Below, piece after piece: positions 1 to 7,719 of a DNA stretch of 35,564 bases. Source of the DNA: CAZYYO01 sp964650965. Lineage in GTDB: Bacteria; Bacillota; Clostridia; Lachnospirales; Lachnospiraceae. The notes below the pieces were generated by a model. The model made no database searches and was not told where the DNA came from. It saw only the letters and a program-made list of their open reading frames with translations. The stretch's first letter is position 1. Each line of letters opens with the position of its first letter. Made by a program: the position numbers and the translations under genes. Location: assembly GCA_964650965.1 (NCBI GenBank), contig CAZYYO010000019.1:1-35564 (forward strand), given 5' to 3'.

Positions 1-1321
1 TGTAGCACGGGTAATTGCTGCCATTAAGAATGCGCGATGCCTCCACCTTTAGGATCAGTCCCACCTGTTCTTTTCTTGGAAGCTTATCCATGGCCTTATT
101 AAATGCCATCCGATTGCCAACTCCCGTTAACCCATCAATATAGGCAATCTTCTTCATTACCTTAGATTCTTCCAGCATTTGCTGATATTCTATAAAGTCA
201 ATAATCTGATCAATTCCTATAATAATAGTATAAATAATAAAACCAAATCTGGTATTTTTGGAATAATCATCTACGCCAAGAGCGTAGCATCGATATACAT
301 CAATGGCTCCCATGGATGCCATCAAAAGGTTACCGAAAAACATTACCTTATCGCTGTGATCCATCTGATTAAATCGAAACAGCATGATAATAGAGTTAAT
401 CACTACCATAAAAACAACTGCTATCAAAAAAATCTGGGTTGCCATCACACTTTGTGGAAATGGACAAATGCCTGCAAGGTCCATAATGATTACAAGAATT
501 CCATAAATAAAGGGTATTTTGATAATCAGCTTTGTCACCGGACCTGGATTGATTTTCTTGTATTGCACGTAGAACTCCAATACAAATCCCAGCATAAAAG
601 GAAGCATAAGATAAATAATGCATTTCACAACATAATTATTATGAAACAGCATACCTGTCACCGGTGACTGTGCCCCGGACCATATGGCTGCGCAGGCTGC
701 AAATAATCCCAGCCAGGTTAGAATCCGATCTCCCTTTACCTTGCGGATAAAGGCTTCACTGATAATAATATAGACAATAGAAAGGATTAAAATCAGCTGG
801 CAGGCCATAAATCCAGGCATAAAGCTCTTTAATATTTCTGTATACTGCGTCTGATATTCCCCAAGATAAATACGCTGTATGAAATTAGACCCTGGAACAT
901 ACACAATCGTCATAACAATATCAATCTGCTTTCCTGCAGATTTTTCCGGAAGCAAAATAAAGTTCCAGTGGTCTCCGGGTGTACTTCCATACTCCACATC
1001 CTGGGAAGAATAAGAATCCAGAAGTTCCCCGTCAATGTAAACGCTCCAGAAAATATTTTCACTTTTAAAACAAATCCCCTGATTTTTACCAACAACATTA
1101 GGAAGCGTATTGGAAATTACATAGCTGTTCCCTTCTATCCGGGGAGCAGCAACGGGCAGCTCTGTGTCCTGTCCCTGATATTTCCAGTCTTGGGAATATA
1201 ATGTCATATTGCGATAATTTGATTTGCCTAAAATCTGAGCTCCTAAAAAAACAACCCCCAAGGCCATAATAATCAATACAATCAATACAATCAACTTACT
1301 ATTCGATCGAATCCATCTCAT
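1..1321 (-). CDS. Membrane-bound GGDEF-domain protein, C-terminus cut by the window edge
   Basis: About 440 residues are visible and the reading frame runs off base 1. The start at 1321 (MRWIRSNSK) follows a GGGGG ribosome site. The translation shows an N-terminal membrane helix (about residues 9-29), an extracytoplasmic domain of about 140 residues, roughly seven membrane helices to about residue 385, then the GGDEF opening motif IDGLTGVGNR. This layout is typical of membrane diguanylate cyclases that sense a ligand outside the cell and make c-di-GMP inside. The first GGDEF beta strand reads LILKVEASR where active enzymes usually carry D-I-D, so the domain may be degenerate. The GG(D/E)EF motif itself lies outside the window. 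I am confident of the family but not of catalytic activity. Confidence 0.85.
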   Translation of the reverse strand, partial: MRWIRSNSKLIVLIVLIIMALGVVFLGAQILGKSNYRNMTLYSQDWKYQGQDTELPVAAPRIEGNSYVISNTLPNVVGKNQGICFKSENIFWSVYIDGELLDSYSSQDVEYGSTPGDHWNFILLPEKSAGKQIDIVMTIVYVPGSNFIQRIYLGEYQTQYTEILKSFMPGFMACQLILILSIVYIIISEAFIRKVKGDRILTWLGLFAACAAIWSGAQSPVTGMLFHNNYVVKCIIYLMLPFMLGFVLEFYVQYKKINPGPVTKLIIKIPFIYGILVIIMDLAGICPFPQSVMATQIFLIAVVFMVVINSIIMLFRFNQMDHSDKVMFFGNLLMASMGAIDVYRCYALGVDDYSKNTRFGFIIYTIIIGIDQIIDFIEYQQMLEESKVMKKIAYIDGLTGVGNRMAFNKAMDKLPRKEQVGLILKVEASRILNGSNYPCY

Positions 1322-1438
1322 TTGTATTCCCCCTCATTTCAAGGAAACTAATCCCCTAATTTAAGTTTCCTCCAATTACATTTTAACACATTATTTTTTG
1401 TAAGAAACCATCGGAATGTATTTTCAGTAAATAGCAAC

Positions 1439-1474
1439 AAAAAACCAGGCACAATCTATACATCATGCCTAGTT
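1439..1474 (-). terminator. Rho-independent terminator after the DUF6472-like gene
   Basis: On the minus strand a 9-bp stem (AACTAGGCA with TGCCTGGTT, one G-T pair) is followed at once by a run of T. It lies 36 bases past the stop of the gene at 1511-1693 and before the GGDEF gene, so it closes the small-gene operon. Confidence 0.8.
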
Positions 1475-1510
1475 TCTTATGTTTACCTCTTATATTTTAC
1501 CTCTAATGTT

Positions 1511-1693
1511 TTACATCTGGTGTCTTACCACCAGGTATTCGTCATTGGATTGATAGTAGGGACATTGTGGAAAATTTCCCGTCAAAAACCGCACCATATC
1601 ATCCTCATCTAAATCCATATCGCATACATAACATTCATCCTCGTCATCATATACGAAATTATTGCACATTTCACAATTGCCTACCTCTGCCAT
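1511..1693 (-). CDS. Small cysteine-rich protein, DUF6472-like
   Basis: This 60-residue acidic protein carries CEMC at residues 7-10, CYVC at 21-24 and a further Cys in QCPYY near residue 44. It has the pattern CxxC-x2-F-x-YDDE...LDEDDMVRFL...CPYY...DEY.VVRHQM. I recall this as the DUF6472 family, common in Lachnospiraceae and probably a small metal-binding protein; function is unknown. The start is supported by an AAAGGA ribosome site. It is the last gene of a likely three-gene unit with the two membrane protein genes upstream, and a terminator follows it. Confidence 0.8.
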   Translation of the reverse strand: MAEVGNCEMCNNFVYDDEDECYVCDMDLDEDDMVRFLTGNFPQCPYYQSNDEYLVVRHQM

Positions 1694-1727
1694 AGTGCTT
1701 CATTCCTTTCATAAATGGTAGTAAGTC

Positions 1728-1916
1728 TTACATCAAAAGTGATAATGCCCACCTTAGGAAACCACCTAATAAGCATGCCAGTAAAATCGTAACCAGCATA
1801 ATTGCATATTGATATTCCTGATGCTTTTCTCCCCATTTACTTTTTGTAATTGCAATATAAATACCCAGACCTACAAAAATCGCAGTCACATTAATAATCA
1901 GTCCGCTCCAGTCCAT
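1728..1916 (-). CDS. Small two-helix membrane protein of unknown function
   Basis: This 62-residue protein has two hydrophobic segments, about residues 5-24 and 38-60, joined by a charged loop (KSKWGEKHQEYQ). The start codon follows a GAGGAA ribosome site at good spacing. It lies 45 bases after the multidrug-export gene and 34 bases before the DUF6472-like gene, which suggests one transcript. I do not recognise the family. The good ribosome site and tight spacing argue that it is a real gene. Confidence 0.65.
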   Translation of the reverse strand: MDWSGLIINVTAIFVGLGIYIAITKSKWGEKHQEYQYAIMLVTILLACLLGGFLRWALSLLM

Positions 1917-1961
1917 AAGCCATTCCTCTTTTCTTCCTAACGTCGTAATCCATACAGGCGA

Positions 1962-2462
1962 TTAGCTGATGACCGCTCCTAATAATCCATAGGATACAAA
2001 GCTCATAATAATGGTAGCCATTGCAATGCCTAATAATTCTGCCAGTACAGCCTTCTTGGTATCAATCTCCAGTAATGCTGCAATGAGTGAGCCCATCCAT
2101 GCTCCGGTTCCCGGAAGGGGAATTCCTACAAACAGCACCAGTCCCCAGAACTCATATTGGGTGACCTTATCACTTTTTGACATAGCTCTTTTTTCCAGCT
2201 TCTCAATTAATCCTCTGAAAATCTTAAATTTCTTCATCCATTGGAAAATCTTCTTAATAAACAGCAGAATAAATGGAATTGGAATCAGGTTACCGATAAT
2301 ACAAATTGGGATTGCCTTTACAATAGATACCTTCAACAGGGATGCTGCCAAAAGTCCTCCTCGAAGCTCTACCAAAGGAAGCATGGAAATAATAAATATC
2401 ACTGCCTCTCTGGAAATATATTCTCCTAATGTAGTTGTGAACCAGGTTACGATTGTTTCCAT
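1962..2462 (-). CDS. Small multidrug-export family membrane protein (COG2426)
   Basis: The 166-residue integral membrane protein shows the marks of the Sm_multidrug_ex family: LPLVELRGGL near residues 29-38, the run of PI residues in the second helix, and the GTGAWMGSLIAALL signature near residues 118-131. It has four or five membrane helices. The family is named for export, but the transported substrate and even the transport activity are poorly established. The start follows GAGGAG at 10-base spacing, and a promoter lies just upstream at 2495-2522. It probably heads a unit with the two small genes at 1728 and 1511. Confidence 0.85.
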   Translation of the reverse strand: METIVTWFTTTLGEYISREAVIFIISMLPLVELRGGLLAASLLKVSIVKAIPICIIGNLIPIPFILLFIKKIFQWMKKFKIFRGLIEKLEKRAMSKSDKVTQYEFWGLVLFVGIPLPGTGAWMGSLIAALLEIDTKKAVLAELLGIAMATIIMSFVSYGLLGAVIS

Positions 2463-2494
2463 GTTTAATAATCTCCTCTATATACTATCCTACG

Positions 2495-2522
2495 AATATA
2501 CCATATCTCTGTGTTTCGTCAA
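2495..2522 (-). promoter_or_regulatory. Sigma-A promoter for the small multidrug-export gene
   Basis: The minus strand reads TTGACG, a 16-base spacer, then TATATT. A TGG precedes the -10 box, which adds an extended -10 contact. It sits 33-60 bases upstream of the start codon at 2462. Confidence 0.65.
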
Positions 2523-2562
2523 CTGGCTTTTCCCAGTCTCTTATCAAAAAAGTTCCAGTACA

Positions 2563-3627
2563 TTATTTTCTATGGGATAAATATTCCCGTAAAAATGTCA
2601 GCATCATTTCCATCTCTTCTCTGGTTCCAATGGAAATACGCAGATAACTGTCAATCCTTGGTTTGTCAAAGTATCGAACATAAATATGCTGCTTTTTCAG
2701 TGCTTCAAAAATTTCTTTTGCCGGCACAGTATTGTGACTGGCGAAAATAAAATTCGACTTGGAATCCGGGAAGGTAAATCCCAATTGGGATAACTGAGAC
2801 TTCGCCCATTCTCTGGTACTAATAATCTTATTTAAGGTCTCCTGGAAATATTCCTCATCCCTCATTGCTGCTGCACCCATCTTCAAAGTGACTGCATCCA
2901 TAGTGTAGGAATTAAAGGAGTACTTCACATCATTTAAATATTTAATCAGCCTGGCATTTCCCATAGCAAAGCCAATTCTGCTTCCAGCAAGTGATCTGGA
3001 TTTAGAAAATGTCTGAACTACAAGGAGATTATCATATTTCTCTATGAGAGGCAAGACCGACTTACCTCCAAAATCAATATATGCTTCATCAATGATTACA
3101 ACCACACCCTGATTGTGACGAATTATATCCTCTAAATCCTCCGTATCTTCCAATATTCCAGTAGGTGCATTGGGGTTTGGAAGAATGACGCCGCCATTTT
3201 CCTTATAATAATCTTCCTTCACAATCATCAAATTCTCATCTAAGGGCTGTGTCTCATAAGGCACTGCAAATTCTTTGGCCCACACATCATAAAAGGAATA
3301 GGTAATATCCGGAAATAAAATTGGCTTATCACTGTTAAAAAAAGTTAAGTAGCTCATGGCAATAACATCATCAGAGCCTACCCCGGTAAATACCTGATTG
3401 GTGTCTAATTCATAACGTGTTGCAATGGCCTGTACTAATTCTTCGCACTTAGGGTCCGGGTACTTTCTTAAATCACCTGTAGCAAATTCTCGAAGAACAC
3501 GTTCTACCCCCGGTGCCGGTGGATAGGGATTCTCATTGGTATTTAGTTTGATTACGTCATCTTCCTTAGGCTGTTCTCCTGGAACATAAGGAATGACCTT
3601 TCGAACATTTGCTTCCCATGCTTTCAT
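2563..3627 (-). CDS. hisC: Histidinol-phosphate aminotransferase
   Basis: This 354-residue fold-type I PLP enzyme interconverts histidinol phosphate and imidazole acetol phosphate in histidine synthesis. Family marks are LNTNENPYPPAP near the N-terminus, FTGVGSDD, LPNPNAPTG, the VVIIDEAYIDF aspartate strand, and the PLP-lysine loop VQTFSKSRSLAGSRIGFAMG, with LRISIGTREEME at the C-terminus. Length is normal. It starts at MKAWEANVRKVIPYVPG behind a GGCGGAAAG ribosome site, 39 bases after the neighbouring aminotransferase, so the two are probably cotranscribed. No other his gene is nearby, so a broader aromatic or other aminotransferase role cannot be excluded. Confidence 0.9.
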   Translation of the reverse strand: MKAWEANVRKVIPYVPGEQPKEDDVIKLNTNENPYPPAPGVERVLREFATGDLRKYPDPKCEELVQAIATRYELDTNQVFTGVGSDDVIAMSYLTFFNSDKPILFPDITYSFYDVWAKEFAVPYETQPLDENLMIVKEDYYKENGGVILPNPNAPTGILEDTEDLEDIIRHNQGVVVIIDEAYIDFGGKSVLPLIEKYDNLLVVQTFSKSRSLAGSRIGFAMGNARLIKYLNDVKYSFNSYTMDAVTLKMGAAAMRDEEYFQETLNKIISTREWAKSQLSQLGFTFPDSKSNFIFASHNTVPAKEIFEALKKQHIYVRYFDKPRIDSYLRISIGTREEMEMMLTFLREYLSHRK

Positions 3628-3666
3628 ATCTTTCCGCCTTTATATTGATTATTAAATCTAGTTTTA

Positions 3667-4857
3667 TTATTTCAAACGATATTCCTTAGCTAAAGCTTTA
3701 AAGCCTTCCATAGCTCCTGTAATCTTCTCTGGTGCCACGCAATAGGCAATGCGAACAAAACCCGGACATCCAAAAGCACTGCCTTTTACAATAAGAATAT
3801 GATGCTTCTTAGCTGCACAGACAAATTCTTCCTCATTCTCCACTGGGGATTTCACCCACAGATAGAAAGCTCCATCTGGCTTAATACAGGTATAACCCAG
3901 CTTGGTCAGTCCGTCATACAATGCCAGGCGATTCTTATCATAAAATGCCACATCCGTCTTCTCATCCAGGCAGCGAGCCACTGCCAGCTGCATGAGAGAA
4001 GGGGCATTCACATATCCCAGGGTTCGAATACATACTTCAATTCCCGCAATTACCAGGTCTGCATCTGCCACGGTATTAGGCACTGCCACATATCCAATCC
4101 GTTCTCCCGGCAAAGACAGGGATTTACTAAAGGAATAACCAACAATGGTGTTGTGATAATAGTTGGCTACAAAGCATTCCTTATGCTCTCCATATACCAG
4201 TTCCCGATAGGGTTCATCGCTGATAATGTAAATATCATGACCATACTGATGCTCCTTGGCCTCCAAAAACATTGCAAGACACTCCATGGTCTCTGGTGTA
4301 TAAATAACGCCGGTGGGATTATTGGGGGTATTAATAATCAGAGCCTTGGTACGTTCTGTAACCTTACGCTCTAAATCTGCAAAATCCGGTTGAAAATTCT
4401 CATGATCACTGGCTGCTTCCACAAGAATTCCCTGGAAATTATTTACATAATGACGATACTCTCCAAAGTATGGAACGAAGGCAATGACCTCATCCTTGGG
4501 ATTTAACAGGGTCTTTAAAATGGAATTTAAGCCCCCGGCTGCTCCTACCGTCATAAGAATATTATGACCATCCAAATCCGTATGAAATCTCTTATTCAGA
4601 TTCCGGGCAATCACCTCTCTAACCTGGGGATACCCTGCATTGGCCATATATCCATGAACATACATACTGTCCTCATGGTTTAAAATATCAATGGCAGCGG
4701 TACTTACTGCCTTAGGGGCCGGAGTTGCTGGATTGCCCAGGCTGAAATCGTATACATTTTCCGCTCCAATTTCTTTGGCCATCTCCTGCCCTTCCACGAA
4801 CATGGCACGAATAGCTGAGCTTCCCTTAATTGCCTGTTGTACGGTATCTGAAATCAT
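3667..4857 (-). CDS. Pyridoxal-phosphate aminotransferase, class I/II
   Basis: About 396 residues of an aspartate-aminotransferase-like enzyme. Visible marks are FSLGNPATPAP, the INTPNNPTGVIY Asn-Pro motif, the YIISDEPYREL aspartate strand, the PLP-lysine site GYSFSKSLSLPGERIGY, and the C-terminal arginine in GFVRIAYC. The substrate cannot be read from the sequence. A GTG at 4869 is in frame, but the GGTGGAG ribosome site lies six bases before the ATG at 4857, so I prefer the latter. It sits 24 bases after the L,D-transpeptidase and 39 before hisC. It could be an alanine or other amino-acid transaminase. Confidence 0.88.
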   Translation of the reverse strand: MISDTVQQAIKGSSAIRAMFVEGQEMAKEIGAENVYDFSLGNPATPAPKAVSTAAIDILNHEDSMYVHGYMANAGYPQVREVIARNLNKRFHTDLDGHNILMTVGAAGGLNSILKTLLNPKDEVIAFVPYFGEYRHYVNNFQGILVEAASDHENFQPDFADLERKVTERTKALIINTPNNPTGVIYTPETMECLAMFLEAKEHQYGHDIYIISDEPYRELVYGEHKECFVANYYHNTIVGYSFSKSLSLPGERIGYVAVPNTVADADLVIAGIEVCIRTLGYVNAPSLMQLAVARCLDEKTDVAFYDKNRLALYDGLTKLGYTCIKPDGAFYLWVKSPVENEEEFVCAAKKHHILIVKGSAFGCPGFVRIAYCVAPEKITGAMEGFKALAKEYRLK

Positions 4858-4881
4858 GTTATTCTCCACCTTCTATCCATA

Positions 4882-6762
4882 TTAGCTGTTATTTGACGAT
4901 TCTGCTGCTATAAGAACATTCAAATTGGTAACATAAGCCTTCGCCTGGTCATTTAATGCATTATATGCACTTCTTGCACTGGCTGCTGCGGCAGCAGGGT
5001 CTGTGGAACCTGCAATTCCATTAATCTGATCTATCACTGCCTGGGCTGCCTGTCTTGCCTGGGTATCCTGCTGTGTCAGGTAATTTCCCAGCTCCTGCTT
5101 CAACTGATTTAATCGATTCTCAGCATCTACCAATGTATTGTAGTTACTTACATAGCCCTTGCTTTCTTCCGTTAATCCATTGTAGGAATTTCTTGCATTA
5201 ACAATGGTTCCCTCAGAATCTAGTGTTACATTTCCAATGGCGTTGATTGCTGCAATGACGGTGTTGGCTGCATCTACAGAAGCCCTATTATTCTCCGTTC
5301 CAGGAAGCTGATATACTAATACTGCATATCCGGTTCCAATATTATTAAAAATGGTCTTAGCTACATTCGTAGGAAGATTAATACATCCGTGGCTTCCGTT
5401 GGTTTTATAAAGGGTTCCGCCAAAGGCCTTCTTCCAGCTGGCATCATGCATACCTACATTTCCTGCAAAAGGCATCCAGTAGCTAACATGGGAAACATAA
5501 TCTGCACCACGAAGGGTAGCATTCGCCTCTGTATATGTGACTTTATAGGCACCTGTTGGTGATGCATTTCCTTTATTTGGATTTCCCGATACAAAATCGG
5601 ATTCTATTACTAATTTGCCGTCTTTATACAGATACAAATGCTGTGAAGTTAAATTTATCTCCACATAGCTGTTGCCATAATCATTGGCTCCACGGCTATT
5701 GGCTTTTACAGAGTAAACAAAATCCCTGGTAACATCCTTGCCGGCCTGAATATCAGCCATTAACTGGGTTACTTCTCCCTCATTATCAATCTTCCAGCCG
5801 TAATTGCCACCTGGTACCGTAACGGTTGTTCCGTAGGAGGTTGCCAGCTGCTTAGATTGTCCATAGGTATTGTATTTCTTTCCCATAGACTTCACATATT
5901 CGCTCATGGCATCCAGATGGAAGGCCGGCTGCAAATCTTCAGTTGCAGTAATCCACTTCACCATCTCATCCTTAGACACCTGTTCTGTGGCATCCCCTAC
6001 CTGATAAGTAATATTTACCTTAAGATAGGAATTTAATGTTTTTATTAAATTCTTCAATTCCTTAGAATCAGATGTAATGGTAGGCTGCTGATAGCATTTG
6101 TCCTTTTTCAAATCCAATTGTTCCTTAAGGGATTCTACCGATTCTCCTACCTTATTTGTGAACTCTGCTACATCAATCTGTGTTCCGTATACTTCTGGCT
6201 TTACTACATATTCGTCCTTCTTATATTGGAAGGTGGCATTCTCTGTAGCTGTCTGCTTGTCACTGGTAACACAACCCATACCTGCAACCAGCTCTGCTAG
6301 TTTATCCTCATCATAGGTCACAAGCCCCTCACTTACATATTTCTTAGGATGAAACAGATATGTAACCCATGCAAATCCATTTTGCTGTTCTAAGAGCTTG
6401 GATACCTTATCTCCTGTATCGATGGTCATATCAATATCGGAAGCAGTAATGGTATCCTTCGTGCTGTCTTCTCCCTGAATGGTCAGCTGATAATTATCTC
6501 CAGCTTCATAGATTCCGTTTTCTACACTTTTTACAGTTTTTCCAGAAGCATTTACTCCATTTACGGTGCTTCTAAAATAGAAATGACTCTGAAAAAACAT
6601 AGAAAAGCCAAGATATATCACCAAAAGCACTGCCACTACAATTCCTGCAATGATTCCTGTCTTTTTCCAATTTATCTGAGACATGATTCCCTGTGATGGA
6701 TTCATTCCATCCTGTTCTTCCTTGGTTACTTCACTATCATTTTTCATCCAAAATTTTTTCAT
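4882..6762 (-). CDS. Membrane-anchored L,D-transpeptidase with duplicated C-terminal helical repeats
   Basis: The enzyme makes 3-3 crosslinks in peptidoglycan, or attaches groups to it, outside the membrane. It has a cytoplasmic tail, one membrane helix (about residues 26-50), two tandem peptidoglycan-binding-type domains, and a YkuD catalytic domain with SHGCINLP, catalytic Cys at about residue 460 (codon 5383-5385). An unusual tail follows: two copies of a helical repeat at about residues 502-551 and 576-626, each with the pattern A..AYN.L....K.YV.N...L..AE. An ATG at 6783 is in frame, but its AGG is too close; GGAAGG lies upstream of the ATG at 6762, which I chose. The promoter at 6833-6860 serves it. 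Confidence 0.9.
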   Translation of the reverse strand: MKKFWMKNDSEVTKEEQDGMNPSQGIMSQINWKKTGIIAGIVVAVLLVIYLGFSMFFQSHFYFRSTVNGVNASGKTVKSVENGIYEAGDNYQLTIQGEDSTKDTITASDIDMTIDTGDKVSKLLEQQNGFAWVTYLFHPKKYVSEGLVTYDEDKLAELVAGMGCVTSDKQTATENATFQYKKDEYVVKPEVYGTQIDVAEFTNKVGESVESLKEQLDLKKDKCYQQPTITSDSKELKNLIKTLNSYLKVNITYQVGDATEQVSKDEMVKWITATEDLQPAFHLDAMSEYVKSMGKKYNTYGQSKQLATSYGTTVTVPGGNYGWKIDNEGEVTQLMADIQAGKDVTRDFVYSVKANSRGANDYGNSYVEINLTSQHLYLYKDGKLVIESDFVSGNPNKGNASPTGAYKVTYTEANATLRGADYVSHVSYWMPFAGNVGMHDASWKKAFGGTLYKTNGSHGCINLPTNVAKTIFNNIGTGYAVLVYQLPGTENNRASVDAANTVIAAINAIGNVTLDSEGTIVNARNSYNGLTEESKGYVSNYNTLVDAENRLNQLKQELGNYLTQQDTQARQAAQAVIDQINGIAGSTDPAAAAASARSAYNALNDQAKAYVTNLNVLIAAESSNNS

Positions 6763-6832
6763 TAATTCTGTACACCTTCCCATGCCTGTTCATACCAATT
6801 TCTGGTACCCCAGCTTTTAATCATCACTTCTT

Positions 6833-6860
6833 ATTATAAGAATAAAAAAGTTGATGTCAA
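6833..6860 (-). promoter_or_regulatory. Sigma-A promoter for the L,D-transpeptidase operon
   Basis: The minus strand carries a perfect TTGACA (6860-6855), a 16-base spacer and a perfect TATAAT (6838-6833), about 70 bases before the preferred start codon. The aminotransferase and hisC downstream probably share this promoter. Confidence 0.85.
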
Positions 6861-6922
6861 CAAAAGAACTGGTTGTTTTTGGAAAAATCCACAAATTTTC
6901 CATGAAGAAATTGTGTCTTTTG

Positions 6923-6951
6923 TTGTTGTACCTGCCTGGTGATGATATAAT
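6923..6951 (+). promoter_or_regulatory. Sigma-A promoter for the PAP2 gene
   Basis: TTGTTG, a 17-base spacer and a perfect TATAAT at 6946-6951 lie 40 bases upstream of the GTG start at 6992. It is divergent from the L,D-transpeptidase promoter. Confidence 0.8.
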
Positions 6952-6991
6952 ACTTCCATTATGACAATGAATTACAAAGGAGTGCTTCACT

Positions 6992-7678
6992 GTGAAAAAC
7001 GATAAGAATCTATATTTTGTGAAAAGAAGATGGCTTTATTTATTATATTTTCCACTGTATCTAATTGCATTTTTTATACTAGAACAGCGAACGGTTGCTT
7101 CTTACCATATCATTCATACGGCTGTGGATGACTATATTCCCTTTTGTGAATATTTTGTAATTCCTTATTTTCTATGGTTTGGCTATATTGGCTTTGCTTT
7201 TGTTGCTTTTATTTTCCAGAAAAATGGCCGCGATTATTACCAGCTGTGTGCTAATCTTTTTCTCGGCATGACAGTATTTCTTGTTGTGTCTGCAATTTAT
7301 CCAAATATGCAGCAGCTTCGCCCCACTACCTTTGCAGACAATAATATATTTGTAACACTAACGAAGTTTTTGTATTCCATCGATTCATCCACGAATATCT
7401 TCCCCAGCATCCATGTATTTAATGCCCTAGGAATACATATTGCCATTACCAAAAGCCAGCGATATGCATCTAGTAAATATAACTACATTAAGATCATTTC
7501 TTTTATTCTTATGGTGTCTATTACTTTGGCAACCATGTTCTTAAAGCAGCATTCCTTCTTTGATGTGGTTACTGCTTTTGGAATGCAGCTTGTGTTCTAC
7601 CCCTTTATTTACGGGAAACATACTGCATTTCTGGATCAAAGAATCGCACAACACGAAACAGCAGATGCCACCGCATAA
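6992..7678 (+). CDS. PAP2-superfamily membrane phosphatase
   Basis: The 228-residue protein has about six membrane helices and the three PAP2 catalytic motifs in reduced form: LRPTT near residue 110, PSIH at 138-141, and HSFFD at 187-191, with the catalytic His in the third. The family removes phosphate from lipid phosphates such as phosphatidate or undecaprenyl pyrophosphate; members resembling inositol phosphotransferases share this motif layout. The actual lipid is not known. The start is a GTG at 6992, chosen because AAAGGAG lies nine bases before it; the nearby ATGs are out of frame. Its last codons form the left arm of a terminator. Confidence 0.82.
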   Translation: MKNDKNLYFVKRRWLYLLYFPLYLIAFFILEQRTVASYHIIHTAVDDYIPFCEYFVIPYFLWFGYIGFAFVAFIFQKNGRDYYQLCANLFLGMTVFLVVSAIYPNMQQLRPTTFADNNIFVTLTKFLYSIDSSTNIFPSIHVFNALGIHIAITKSQRYASSKYNYIKIISFILMVSITLATMFLKQHSFFDVVTAFGMQLVFYPFIYGKHTAFLDQRIAQHETADATA

Positions 7679-7698
7679 CTGGGCATCTGCTGTTCTTT
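7657..7698 (+). terminator. Terminator overlapping the 3' end of the PAP2 gene
   Basis: A perfect 13-bp stem (AACAGCAGATGCC with its complement at 7682-7694) surrounds the PAP2 stop codon and is followed by CTTTT. The left arm is coding sequence. On the minus strand it could also stop nadE transcripts, but the T-run there is poor. Confidence 0.75.
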
Positions 7699-7719
7699 TA
7701 AAAATATAAACATCATGGG

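Noticed and set aside
179..667. 162-codon plus-strand open frame
   Set aside because: It is antisense to the membrane GGDEF gene, whose translation has clear helices and the DxLTGxxNR motif; the plus-strand product is low-complexity.
2011..2580. 189-codon plus-strand open frame opposite the multidrug-export gene
   Set aside because: The minus-strand frame matches a known family, has a promoter and ribosome site; the plus frame has neither.
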